NCBI GenBank assembly: GCA_015234495.1
Contig: JADGMZ010000064.1
Coordinates: 1 to 6,438 of the forward strand
Source of the DNA: Brevundimonas sp.
Lineage (GTDB): Bacteria; Pseudomonadota; Alphaproteobacteria; Caulobacterales; Caulobacteraceae
Direction of reading: 5' to 3'
Length of the DNA: 6,438 bases
Position 1 is the stretch's first letter. Every line of letters starts with the position of its first letter. This document shows, in pieces, positions 1-5,309 of the stretch. A model generated the notes under the pieces. It was not told where the DNA came from. It made no database searches and saw nothing but the letters and a program-made list of their open reading frames with translations. The position numbers and the translations under genes were made by a program.

Positions 1-500
1 ACTTCCTGCCAGTAGTCGAGGCCGGAAAGGCCGCCGCCGGTCAGGGTCAGGGGCAGACGGCCTTCCTCGCCGGACCATTCGAACCGGGCGCCCATGTCTG
101 CGAGAGGTGCGCTGATGCGCTTCATCGGCCGCTTCCGCAGGGAGGCGTCGCCGTCGAAAGTGACGGTGATCGGATAGCCCGCCGCCGCGCCCATCAGCAG
201 GCGCACGCCGGTGCCGGCGTTGCCGCAGTCGATGACGGCGGCGGGCTGGCGAAAGCCGCCGTGGCCGGTGACGCGCCAGCGGCCCTGCCCCATACGGTCG
301 ACGCCGGCGCCGAAGGCCTCGGCCGCGCGGGCCGTGGCCAGGATGTCGTCACCTTCCAGCAGGCCGTCGATTTCGGTGACGCCGGACGCCATGGCGCCGA
401 GGATCAGGGCCCGGTGTGACATCGACTTGTCGCCCGGCGCGCGCACCACGCCGCGGAGCGCGGAGGCGCGGCGAGCGGTCAGGGCGGAGGGGATCGTCAC
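1..500 (-). CDS. aroA: 3-phosphoshikimate 1-carboxyvinyltransferase (EPSP synthase), N-terminal 166 residues, cut by window edge
   Basis: AroA joins shikimate-3-phosphate and phosphoenolpyruvate to make EPSP, the sixth step of the cytoplasmic shikimate pathway to aromatic amino acids. The minus-strand reading begins at a GTG (500-498) and stays open to the window edge. Visible family motifs are [14 protein letters not shown] (residues 22-35, the substrate-binding Lys-Ser segment), GLLEGDDI (47-54), [13 protein letters not shown] (92-104, the phosphate/PEP loop) and [10 protein letters not shown] (117-126, with the conserved Arg-Pro-Met). The RLPLTL stretch (148-153) and the loop wording resemble class II EPSP synthases such as CP4 more than the E. 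coli class I enzyme. A GGAGA lies about 7 bases before the GTG, which fixes the start. An upstream ATG is in another frame. The gene is divergent from the TIGR02300 gene, with 120 bp between them. About two thirds of the protein lies outside the window, so completeness cannot be judged. Confidence 0.95.
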   Translation of the reverse strand, partial: MTIPSALTARRASALRGVVRAPGDKSMSHRALILGAMASGVTEIDGLLEGDDILATARAAEAFGAGVDRMGQGRWRVTGHGGFRQPAAVIDCGNAGTGVRLLMGAAAGYPITVTFDGDASLRKRPMKRISAPLADMGARFEWSGEEGRLPLTLTGGGLSGLDYWQE

Positions 501-553
501 CCGGCGGTCTCCGAAACATTTTCAGCGTGCGCGGGCGGCGCAAGAGATGGCTT

Positions 554-582
554 TTGACAGCGGCCCCCCATGGTGGCAAGGG
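554..582 (+). promoter_or_regulatory. Possible housekeeping promoter of the TIGR02300 gene
   Basis: A perfect TTGACA (554-559) lies in the aroA/TIGR02300 divergent region. The hexamer 17 bases downstream, CAAGGG (577-582), is a poor -10. Caulobacter-type -10 elements (GCTANA-like) do not match well either. A start near 589 would give a leader of about 30 nt before the GTG at 621. The -35 is convincing and the -10 is not. Confidence 0.35.
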
Positions 583-620
583 ACGCGCCCGATTTCCCAC
601 TCCCGCCAAAGGTCTTCACC

Positions 621-1100
621 GTGGCCAATCCCGAACTGGGCCAGAAGCAGGTCTGCCCGAACTGCCAGGCCAAATTCTACGACCTGAGCCGTCGTCCCGC
701 CCACTGCCCGAAATGCGACACCGAGTTCGACCCGGAAGAAGCGCTGAAGCTGCGCAACCGCCGCGGCCGGCCGGCCGGCTACGCCGCCGACGAGACCCCG
801 GAAGAGGATACCGAGGATCAGGTCGACAAGAAGAAGCCCGCCGGCGATGACGAGGATGAGGAGGACACCACCTCCACGCCCGAGATCGACCAGGAAGGCC
901 ACGAACCCATCCTGACGCCCGACGACGATGACGACGAGACCCCGGTCGATCCGACCGAGGAGCCCGGCATGGGCGAGGCGGGCGAGGACGACGACGTCCT
1001 GGCCGACGACGAGGACGACGACTCCGTGCCCTTTATCGAGGACGAGGACGACGACTCCTTCGACGGCGAGATCGTCAAGCCGGGCAAGGACGAGGACTAG
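621..1100 (+). CDS. TIGR02300 family protein: short zinc ribbon plus highly acidic tail, function unknown
   Basis: A 159-residue protein starting at GTG 621, preceded by AAAGG eight bases upstream. The family's usual N-terminus, (M)ANPELG, begins exactly here, so the in-frame ATG at 570 is not preferred. The first 45 residues hold two CxxC pairs (Cys12/Cys15 and Cys29/Cys32) around a KFYDL motif, which looks like a small zinc-binding ribbon. A short basic patch follows (RNRRGRPAG, 46-54). From about residue 57 to the end the chain is dominated by Asp and Glu, with runs such as DDDDDE, and is probably disordered. No signal peptide or membrane segment is seen, so it is likely cytoplasmic. The family is widespread in alphaproteobacteria with no established role. 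A nucleic-acid or protein-binding function could be imagined from the ribbon and acidic tail but is not shown. Family assignment is confident; function is unknown. Confidence 0.9.
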   Translation: MANPELGQKQVCPNCQAKFYDLSRRPAHCPKCDTEFDPEEALKLRNRRGRPAGYAADETPEEDTEDQVDKKKPAGDDEDEEDTTSTPEIDQEGHEPILTPDDDDDETPVDPTEEPGMGEAGEDDDVLADDEDDDSVPFIEDEDDDSFDGEIVKPGKDED

Positions 1101-1124
1101 GATTCTCGGCCTTTCCGCGGGCCG

Positions 1125-1144
1125 CCCCCGGGCGTTCGCGGGGG
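1125..1144 (+). terminator. Possible terminator hairpin after the TIGR02300 gene
   Basis: CCCCC (1125-1129) can pair with GGGGG (1140-1144), extended by three more G-C pairs after a two-base bulge, leaving a GTTC loop. It starts 25 bases after the stop codon. No U-tract follows (TCGAAAATAAA), so intrinsic termination would be weak. Confidence 0.4.
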
Positions 1145-1156
1145 TCGAAAATAAAT

Positions 1157-1203
1157 GGCGGAACCGGGCTTGATCGCGATCAGGCCCTGACATAGGTTCC
1201 GCC
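1157..1203 (+). other. Large imperfect hairpin between the TIGR02300 gene and tRNA-Ala
   Basis: GGCGGAACC (1157-1165) is the exact reverse complement of GGTTCCGCC (1195-1203). Inside, GGGCTTGAT (1166-1174) pairs with ATCAGGCCC (1179-1187) with one G-U pair and a CGCG loop. The two stems stack, with a seven-base bulge (TGACATA, 1188-1194) on the 3' side only. Together this gives about 18 base pairs in 47 nt. A 12-bp perfect DNA palindrome, TGATCGCGATCA (1171-1182), sits at the core. It could be an RNA structure at the end of the TIGR02300 message, a structured small RNA, or an operator next to the tRNA promoter. The structure is seen; its role is not known. Confidence 0.45.
1170..1196 (+). promoter_or_regulatory. 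Possible tRNA-Ala promoter
   Basis: TTGATC (1170-1175) and CATAGG (1191-1196), or ATAGGT one base on, are spaced 15-16 bases apart and lie 55 bases before the tRNA. They overlap the hairpin at 1157-1203, so a promoter and an RNA structure are competing readings. A small GC hairpin followed by TTT (1202-1222) lies between this site and the tRNA, which counts somewhat against it. Confidence 0.3.
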
Positions 1204-1251
1204 GCCTCGCCGGGGGCGGTTTCCTCCGCCGGCGATCCGACCGAAAGGTTC

Positions 1252-1327
1252 GGGGCTATAGCTCAGTTGGTAGAGCGCTTGAATGGCATTCAAGAGGTCA
1301 GCGGTTCGACTCCGCTTAGCTCCACCA
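1252..1327 (+). tRNA. tRNA-Ala, anticodon GGC
   Basis: A complete 76-nt cloverleaf. The acceptor stem GGGGCTA/TAGCTCC contains the G3-U70 wobble pair, the key identity element for alanyl-tRNA synthetase. The D arm is GCTC-AGTTGGTA-GAGC. The anticodon arm is CTTGA-ATGGCAT-TCAAG, with anticodon GGC at 1285-1287. The T arm is AGCGG-TTCGACT-CCGCT, the discriminator base is A (1324), and CCA is encoded at 1325-1327. It reads GCC and GCU codons. It stands alone, with no rRNA or second tRNA beside it in the window. Confidence 0.98.
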
Positions 1328-1329
1328 TC

Positions 1330-1359
1330 GAAGGCCCCGCGGAACACCGCGGGGCCTTC
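1330..1359 (+). terminator. Strong GC hairpin just after tRNA-Ala
   Basis: A perfect 13-bp stem (1330-1342 with 1347-1359) closed by an AACA loop begins two bases after the CCA of the tRNA. There is no T-run on the plus strand, as is common in very GC-rich genomes. Its position and strength point to transcription termination or 3'-end definition for the tRNA precursor. Confidence 0.75.
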
Positions 1360-1475
1360 GCCATATCCGGCCCGGCCTTTCCTCCGCCCCGGGCCCGTCA
1401 TATGCGTCCTGGCGGGGCGGACCCTCGCCACCCACGGAGCGGGATCTTTTTCGACCGACGCGCGTGTCGCGCGCC

Positions 1476-1504
1476 GTTGAAGGCGGCCGCCCCGCTCACC
1501 ATCT
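1476..1504 (+). promoter_or_regulatory. Heat-shock (sigma-32/RpoH-type) promoter of hsp20
   Basis: GTTGAAG (1476-1482) and CACCATCT (1497-1504) are separated by 14 bases. The sigma-32 consensus is CTTGAAA-N11-16-CCCCATNT, so the -35 matches at five of seven positions and the -10 at all but one. The predicted start near 1511 gives a leader of about 67 nt before the hsp20 ATG at 1578. A heat-shock promoter in front of a small heat-shock protein is the expected pairing, which strengthens the call. Confidence 0.65.
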
Positions 1505-1510
1505 GAATGT

Positions 1511-1577
1511 CGGACCGACGCCTTGCCGATTCCGGGAGGCGCAGACGGTCCAGCAGCCTGCTTCGGGGGCCGAGACG
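1511..1577 (+). promoter_or_regulatory. Structured hsp20 leader, candidate ROSE-like RNA thermometer
   Basis: Two hairpins fit in the leader. The first (1512-1551) has an outer stem GGACCG/CGGTCC, a middle stem GCCT/AGGC and an inner CC/GG. The second (1556-1570) pairs GCCU with GGGC (one U-G pair), bulges out G1560, and closes C1561-G1566 over a UUCG loop. This buries much of GGGGG (1565-1569), the only Shine-Dalgarno candidate, eight bases before the ATG. ROSE thermometers of alphaproteobacterial hsp20 genes likewise end in a hairpin in which a UGCU-type strand with an unpaired G masks the Shine-Dalgarno. The folding was done by eye, and function is inferred. Confidence 0.4.
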
Positions 1578-1997
1578 ATGACGACGCGCACCATCCTGTT
1601 CGACAGCCCCTTCCTGCTGGGCTTTGACCACACCCGGGCCCTGATCGACCGGGCGGCGCGGGCGGCGGCGGACAGCTATCCGCCCTACAATGTCGAGCAG
1701 CTGGGCGAGCATTCGGTGCGCATCAGCCTGGCGGTGGCGGGCTTCGGCCCGGACGACCTGACGATCACCCTCGAAGGCCGTCAGCTGAGCATCGCCGGCA
1801 AGCGCGAGGAAGCCGGCAAGGGCGAGCAGGCCTATCTGCATCGCGGCATTGCGGGCCGCGGCTTCGTACGCAGCTTCGTACTGGCCGACGGCCTCGAGGT
1901 CGACCAGGCCCGGCTGGAGCACGGACTGCTGCATGTCGAACTGAGCCGCCCGGCCGACCTTCCGGCCGTCCGGCGCATTCCCATCACGACAGGCTGA
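1578..1997 (+). CDS. Small heat-shock protein, Hsp20/alpha-crystallin family
   Basis: A 139-residue ATP-independent holdase chaperone, expected to form cytoplasmic oligomers that bind unfolding proteins and keep them for refolding by DnaK/ClpB. The ATG at 1578 is chosen because MTTRTILFDSPFLLGF is the family-like N-terminus. The reading frame extends upstream to 1464, but that part overlaps the promoter and leader. Residues about 33-125 form the alpha-crystallin domain: YPPYNVE enters the first strand, AVAGFGPDDLTITLEG the next, then GFVRSFVLADGLEVDQA and the classic GLL motif (116-118, HGLLHVEL). The C-terminal IPI (134-136) is the I-x-I anchor used for oligomer assembly. The length is normal for bacterial Hsp20 (about 140-160). 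The gene sits behind a sigma-32-like promoter and possible RNA thermometer and is followed 88 bp later by a DUF1150 gene. Confidence 0.95.
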   Translation: MTTRTILFDSPFLLGFDHTRALIDRAARAAADSYPPYNVEQLGEHSVRISLAVAGFGPDDLTITLEGRQLSIAGKREEAGKGEQAYLHRGIAGRGFVRSFVLADGLEVDQARLEHGLLHVELSRPADLPAVRRIPITTG

Positions 1998-2029
1998 CAG
2001 CGAGCCGTCGTTTCACGGCCGCCGCTTTC

Positions 2030-2050
2030 GGGGCCGAACCACACGGCCCC
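2030..2050 (+). terminator. Hairpin between hsp20 and the DUF1150 gene
   Basis: GGGGCCG (2030-2036) pairs perfectly with CGGCCCC (2044-2050) over a seven-base loop, 33 bases after the hsp20 stop and 22 bases before the next Shine-Dalgarno. With no T-run directly after it, it may be a partial terminator or an mRNA-stabilising 3' hairpin that makes hsp20 more abundant than the downstream cistron. Confidence 0.45.
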
Positions 2051-2085
2051 TCGGGGCGTTTAGTCTGGAACAAGGAGGCGGTCGC

Positions 2086-2340
2086 ATGACGCCGACGATG
2101 ACAAAGGAAGACTTCAAGGGCCTCGGCGCCCCGGACCTCGTCTATGTGCGCGAAATCCGCGCCGCCGACGTTCTGGCCGACACGCCCCTGACCGAGGTTC
2201 GCGGGCTCGAGATCGATCCCGAGGCGGTGCTCTACGCCGTCCACGGCGCCGATGGCGAACGCCTGGCCGTGATGATTGATCGCGAAACCGCCTTCGCCGC
2301 CGCCGTGGCGCACGAACTGGAGCCCGTGTCGGTTCACTGA
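2086..2340 (+). CDS. DUF1150 family small protein, function unknown
   Basis: An 84-residue soluble protein. Start ATG 2086 follows AAGGAGG (2072-2078) with seven bases between, a near-ideal ribosome binding site. A second in-frame ATG at 2098 is less favoured. Family hallmarks are LVYVREI (residues 18-24), the central VLYAVHGADGERLAVMIDRE (48-67) and the VSVH C-terminus. No signal peptide, membrane segment or metal motif is visible. DUF1150 proteins are small, largely alphaproteobacterial and uncharacterised. A place next to hsp20 on the same strand is, from memory, recurrent, which suggests co-expression in heat stress. That link is inferred, and the hairpin at 2030-2050 may separate the two transcripts in part. 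Confidence 0.9.
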   Translation: MTPTMTKEDFKGLGAPDLVYVREIRAADVLADTPLTEVRGLEIDPEAVLYAVHGADGERLAVMIDRETAFAAAVAHELEPVSVH

Positions 2341-2374
2341 GGGCCAGATCGGCGAACCGATCATCCCCCCTCCG

Positions 2375-2497
2375 CCGTCATGGCCGGGCTTGTCCCGGCC
2401 ATCCATAGACTCCGTCCGAAGGACGTGAGGGGGCCAACGGCGCGCCATCACTGGAACAACCGGGCATGGGTGGCCGGGACAAGCCCGGCCATGACGG
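2375..2497. repeat. Inverted pair of alphaproteobacterial palindromic repeats, GGCCGGG class
   Basis: The 27 bases at 2375-2401 are the exact reverse complement of 2471-2497. The match continues inward with one mismatch to about 2406 and 2466. Each arm is itself a hairpin, CCGTCAT followed by GGCCGGG-N5-CCCGGCC, extended by one to two more pairs on each side. About 69 bp lie between the arms. It sits between the convergent DUF1150 and ptsN genes, where it can act as a two-way terminator. Its translations give the familiar spurious 'DGRDKPGHD' peptide of many alphaproteobacterial hypothetical proteins, which marks it as a dispersed genomic repeat. No transposase is present. Paired palindromes in opposite orientation resemble REP/BIME organisation. 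Confidence 0.9.
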
Positions 2498-2515
2498 AGA
2501 GAAGGCTGTGGTTGG

Positions 2516-2983
2516 TCAGGCCGCGGTGGCCGGCACGTGGTCCTTGACGAACAGGGCGCGGATGGCGTCGACGGTTCTCGCCTGGCGCAGCTGTTCCCGC
2601 ATTTCCGACGAGCGCAGGGCGCGGGACACGGCGGCCAGCGCCCGCAGGTGCTCGGCGCCGTCCCGGGGCGGCGCGAACAGGGCGAAGATCAGGTCCACCG
2701 GCCGGTCGTCGACCGAGCCGTAGGCGACCGGCGTGTCGAGACGCACGAACACCGCGACGACCTGGTCGATGCCTTCGATGCGGGCATGCGGCACCGCCAC
2801 GCCGGAGCCCAGACCGGTCGCGCCGAGGGCTTCGCGCTCCAGCAGCGCCTCCATGATGCGGGCTTCCGGAAGGCCGAGGGCGTGGGCCGCGGCCTCCGCC
2901 ACGGTGTGCAGGGCCTGGCGTTTCGACGACGCTCCGCTGCGCAGGACGACGCCGCCGTCCGCCAGCAAATCACCGATGTCCAT
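2516..2983 (-). CDS. ptsN: PTS IIA-like nitrogen regulatory protein (EIIA-Ntr)
   Basis: EIIA-Ntr is the terminal phosphoacceptor of the PTS-Ntr chain (PtsP to PtsO/NPr to PtsN). It regulates, rather than transports, by binding partners according to its phosphorylation state, linking nitrogen and carbon status to potassium, stringent-response and other systems. The 155-residue protein from ATG 2983 starts MDIGDLL, the usual family N-terminus. The frame also opens at a TTG (3007), giving eight more residues, but this is less likely. The PTS EIIA type-2 domain spans nearly the whole chain. SGVAVPHARI (60-69) contains the phosphorylated His66, equivalent to E. coli His73. PVAYGSVDDRPVDLIFALFAPP and EHLRALAAVSRALR complete the fold signature. 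It is the last gene of rpoN-hpf-ptsN, 77 bp after hpf. ptsP and ptsO are not in the window. Confidence 0.95.
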   Translation of the reverse strand: MDIGDLLADGGVVLRSGASSKRQALHTVAEAAAHALGLPEARIMEALLEREALGATGLGSGVAVPHARIEGIDQVVAVFVRLDTPVAYGSVDDRPVDLIFALFAPPRDGAEHLRALAAVSRALRSSEMREQLRQARTVDAIRALFVKDHVPATAA

Positions 2984-3019
2984 TGAGGCTTTCCCGACTT
3001 TACCCAATCATTCCCGCTG

Positions 3020-3045
3020 GGCGGGCGCCGTGTAGACGACCCGCC
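3020..3045 (-). other. Weak hairpin between hpf and ptsN
   Basis: GGCGGG and CCCGCC (3020-3025 and 3040-3045) form a six-base stem with a 14-base loop in the 77-bp gap. It could be an RNA-processing or stability element that sets different hpf and ptsN levels. The long loop and lack of a T-run make it a poor terminator. Confidence 0.25.
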
Positions 3046-3060
3046 TCGTTGTGGGAAGCA

Positions 3061-3726
3061 CTATGACTCGCCACCGTTTACAGAACCGTGTCCGTTGACC
3101 GACTTCGTCGTTCGCTCCGGATCGATCCAGCCGACGTTGCCGTCGGGCCGGCGGTAGACCACGGAGAGGCCGCCGTGGGCCGCGTTGCGGAACACCACCA
3201 CCGGATAGCCGGTCATGTCGAGCTCCAGCACGGCCCGGCCCACGGTCACGGTGCGGATCTCGGCCTCGGTCTCGGCGATGACCATCCCGAGGGGCGGCGG
3301 TTCGCCGGGCGCGCCGGCCTCGCCGAATTCATCATCCTCGACGGAATCTGGGTCGCGCAGGACCATGGTGCGGGCGACCTCGCGGGCCGCGGCCTCGGAT
3401 TTCTCCGGGGAAAGCCCCTTGGGACCGATGTGGTGATCCTTGAGCCGACGCTTGTAGCGCCGCACCCGCTTCTCGAGCTTCTCGAGACTTTCCGTGAAGG
3501 CGGTATGGGCGTCGCCGCCCATGCCCGAGGTGATCACCACCTGGCCTGACGCCAGCCGGACCCAGCAGTCCACCTTGAAGCCATGGCCCTCCTTGGTGAC
3601 CACGACCTCGGCGTCCTGCGCCCCTCGTTCGAAATATTTGCCGATCCCGTCCTGGAGTTCCTGGGAGATGCGCGAGCCTAACGCGTCGCCGACATCCACG
3701 TGCTTGCCGCTGACCTGGATTTGCAT
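3061..3726 (-). CDS. hpf: Long-form ribosome hibernation promoting factor (sigma-54 modulation / S30AE family)
   Basis: Long HPF binds the 30S decoding centre and dimerises through its C-terminal domain to form inactive 100S ribosomes in stationary phase or starvation. The chosen ATG (3726) gives 221 residues beginning MQIQVSGKHVDVGDAL, the normal family start. A GTG at 3771 would add 15 residues. Residues about 1-100 are the S30AE domain, ending in the basic RRYKRRLKDHH. Residues about 100-155 are a variable acidic and Pro-rich linker. Residues about 157-203 (TVTVGRAVLELDMTGYPVVVFRN to VGWIDPE) are the dimerisation domain that marks the long form. The tail to 221 is Gly/Asn-rich. It lies 62 bp after rpoN and upstream of ptsN. 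No Shine-Dalgarno precedes the ATG, and a possible promoter ends four bases before it, so the message may be leaderless. Confidence 0.94.
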   Translation of the reverse strand: MQIQVSGKHVDVGDALGSRISQELQDGIGKYFERGAQDAEVVVTKEGHGFKVDCWVRLASGQVVITSGMGGDAHTAFTESLEKLEKRVRRYKRRLKDHHIGPKGLSPEKSEAAAREVARTMVLRDPDSVEDDEFGEAGAPGEPPPLGMVIAETEAEIRTVTVGRAVLELDMTGYPVVVFRNAAHGGLSVVYRRPDGNVGWIDPERTTKSVNGHGSVNGGES

Positions 3727-3730
3727 GCTG

Positions 3731-3761
3731 ATAGAACGCGACTGAAGGCGTTTGGTGTCAA
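3731..3761 (-). promoter_or_regulatory. Possible own promoter of hpf
   Basis: On the minus strand a perfect TTGACA (3761-3756) is followed after 19 bases by TTCTAT (3736-3731), in the rpoN-hpf gap. The -35 is exact, the spacing is two bases long, and the -10 is only fair. Transcription would begin at about the A of the hpf ATG. Confidence 0.35.
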
Positions 3762-3788
3762 CGCTGATCACAGTTTTGTGGCAAGGCT

Positions 3789-5309
3789 TCAGCCCGCCTT
3801 CAGCATCCGCTTCCGCTGGACCGACGACGGAATCCGCAACGCTTCCCGGTACTTGGCCACGGTGCGCCGGGCGATGTCGATGCCGGCCTCATTCAGAATC
3901 TCGACGATCCGGTCGTCGGACAAAATGTCGCCCTCCCGCGCCTCGCCCTCGATCATCGCCTTGATCCGGTGCCGCACGGCCTCGGCCGAATGAGTGGCCC
4001 CGCCGTCGGACGACTGGATGGCGGCGGTGAAGAAGAATTTCAGTTCGAACACGCCGCGCGGGGTCGAGACGTATTTGTTCGAGGTGACCCGGCTGACGGT
4101 CGATTCATGCATGCCGATGGCGTCGGCCACGGTCTTCAGATTGAGCGGCCGCAGGAACTCGACGCCGAAGGCGAGGAAGGCGTCCTGCTGGCGCACGATT
4201 TCGGACGAGACCTTGAGGATGGTCTTGGCCCGCTGGTCGAGCGATTTGACCAGCCAGCTGGCCTGGGCGGCGCAGTCGGCGACGAAGGTCTTCTCCGTGT
4301 CCGAGCGCGCCCCGGCCGAGACTACGCCGTGATAGCGCTTGTCCATGATCAGGCGCGGCAGGGTGTCGGCGTTGAGCTCGACCTTCCAGCCGCCGGCCGG
4401 GTCGGGGCGGACGTGGACGTCGGGGATGACGGTCTGGGCCGGCTCGCCGCCGAAGCCGGCGCCGGGACGCGGCGTCAAGGCCTTCAGCTCGGCGATCATC
4501 TCGGCCATGTCCTCGCCGTCGACGCCACAGGCCTTCTTCAGGGCGGTGAGGTCGCGTCTGGCCAGCAGGTCGAGGTTGTCGAGCAGGCAAGCCATGGCCG
4601 GGTCGAAGCGGTTGCGCTCGACCAGCTGCAGCTTCAGGCATTCAGGCACCGACCGCGCCATGACGCCGGTTGGCTCGAAGCCGTGGCACTTGGCCAGCAC
4701 GGCCTCGACTCGCTCGATCGAAACGCCCAGCCGGTCGGCGATCTCGTCCAGTTCGCCGCGCAGGTAGCCGCCCTCGTCGACCGCGTCGATCAGGCTGAGG
4801 GCGATGGCGTGGTCGGCCGGTGAGAAACCGGCCTGGGAGGCCTGCGCCTGCAGGTGCTCCCACAGGGTCGCGTCGCGGGTGTCGGGCTGTTCGCGGCCCT
4901 CGCCGTCGGGCACCCCGCCGCCGCTTCCGGCGCGGGACCAGTCGTTGAGGCCGGGCTGGGCCTCGCCGGCGCCGACGTCCTCCATCCGGTCGGAGGTGCG
5001 TTCGCCGGGGCTGGCGTCGCCGTAGACGTCGTCGGAGCGGGCGTCGAGGGCGCGGTCGGAATCCTGGGCGTGGCCCTCGTCGAAGGTCAGTTCGGCGCCG
5101 TCGCGGTTCTCGGCGGCCTCCACGCGGGCTTCGGCGTCATTGGCCGGCTCCGCATCCTCGCGCTGGAGCAGCGGGTTCTTCTCGAGCTCGGCCTCGACGA
5201 AGGCGTCCAGCTCGAGGTTCGACAGTTGCAGCAGCTTGATCGCCTGCTGCAGCTGGGGCGTGATGACCAGCCCCTGCCCCTGCCGTATCTCCAGCCTTTG
5301 TCCGAGCAC
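3789..5309 (-). CDS. rpoN: RNA polymerase sigma-54 factor
   Basis: Sigma-54 directs RNA polymerase to -24/-12 promoters that need an AAA+ activator. In relatives it controls nitrogen genes and, in Caulobacter, flagellar and stalk genes. With GTG 5309 the protein has 506 residues. Region I (about 1-50) is QRLEIRQGQGLVITPQLQQAIKLLQ to KNPLLQ, the Gln/Leu-rich activator-contact segment. Region II (about 50-145) is long, acidic and low-complexity. The core-binding domain spans about 146-340. The helix-turn-helix is at 389-423 (LKTVADAIGMHESTVSRVTS). The RpoN box ARRTVAKYRE at 480-489 is intact and contacts the -24 element. Start choice: GTG 5309 has AGGGGG nine bases upstream and gives a family-like N-terminus. 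GTG 5360 would add 17 basic residues but has no visible Shine-Dalgarno. Both are possible. The gene is followed by hpf and ptsN; lptB, its usual upstream partner, is missing. Confidence 0.96.
   Translation of the reverse strand: MLGQRLEIRQGQGLVITPQLQQAIKLLQLSNLELDAFVEAELEKNPLLQREDAEPANDAEARVEAAENRDGAELTFDEGHAQDSDRALDARSDDVYGDASPGERTSDRMEDVGAGEAQPGLNDWSRAGSGGGVPDGEGREQPDTRDATLWEHLQAQASQAGFSPADHAIALSLIDAVDEGGYLRGELDEIADRLGVSIERVEAVLAKCHGFEPTGVMARSVPECLKLQLVERNRFDPAMACLLDNLDLLARRDLTALKKACGVDGEDMAEMIAELKALTPRPGAGFGGEPAQTVIPDVHVRPDPAGGWKVELNADTLPRLIMDKRYHGVVSAGARSDTEKTFVADCAAQASWLVKSLDQRAKTILKVSSEIVRQQDAFLAFGVEFLRPLNLKTVADAIGMHESTVSRVTSNKYVSTPRGVFELKFFFTAAIQSSDGGATHSAEAVRHRIKAMIEGEAREGDILSDDRIVEILNEAGIDIARRTVAKYREALRIPSSVQRKRMLKAG

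Noticed and set aside
522..1193. Long minus-strand open frame with a hydrophobic Val/Leu-rich translation opposite the TIGR02300 gene
   Set aside because: It is the complement of GAC/GAG-rich codons for the acidic tail. It has no family motif, and it overlaps a gene with strong family evidence.
1252..1359. tRNA-Ala 3' end as an integration (att) site
   Set aside because: No integrase gene and no direct repeat of the tRNA 3' end were seen downstream in the window. What follows is a terminator hairpin and core genes.
1464..1577. N-terminal extension of Hsp20 starting at ATG 1464
   Set aside because: The extra 38 residues overlap the sigma-32-like promoter and leader, and are not like an Hsp20 N-terminus.
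1984..2451. Minus-strand frame containing the peptide DGRDKPGHDGG
   Set aside because: The peptide is translated from the palindromic repeat at 2375-2497, and the rest is antisense to the DUF1150 gene.
2375..2497. CRISPR array
   Set aside because: There are only two arms, in inverted orientation, each a long palindrome with no regular spacers. It fits a paired dispersed repeat.
2984..3060. Sigma-54 (-24/-12) promoter before ptsN, suggested by the rpoN neighbourhood
   Set aside because: No GG-N10-GC element with TGGCAC/TTGC-like flanks was found on the minus strand in the gap.
3969..4823. 284-residue plus-strand open frame opposite rpoN
   Set aside because: Stop-free antisense frames are expected in high-GC DNA. 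The sense strand encodes an intact sigma-54 with its RpoN box and helix-turn-helix, and the antisense has no recognisable motif or good ribosome binding site.
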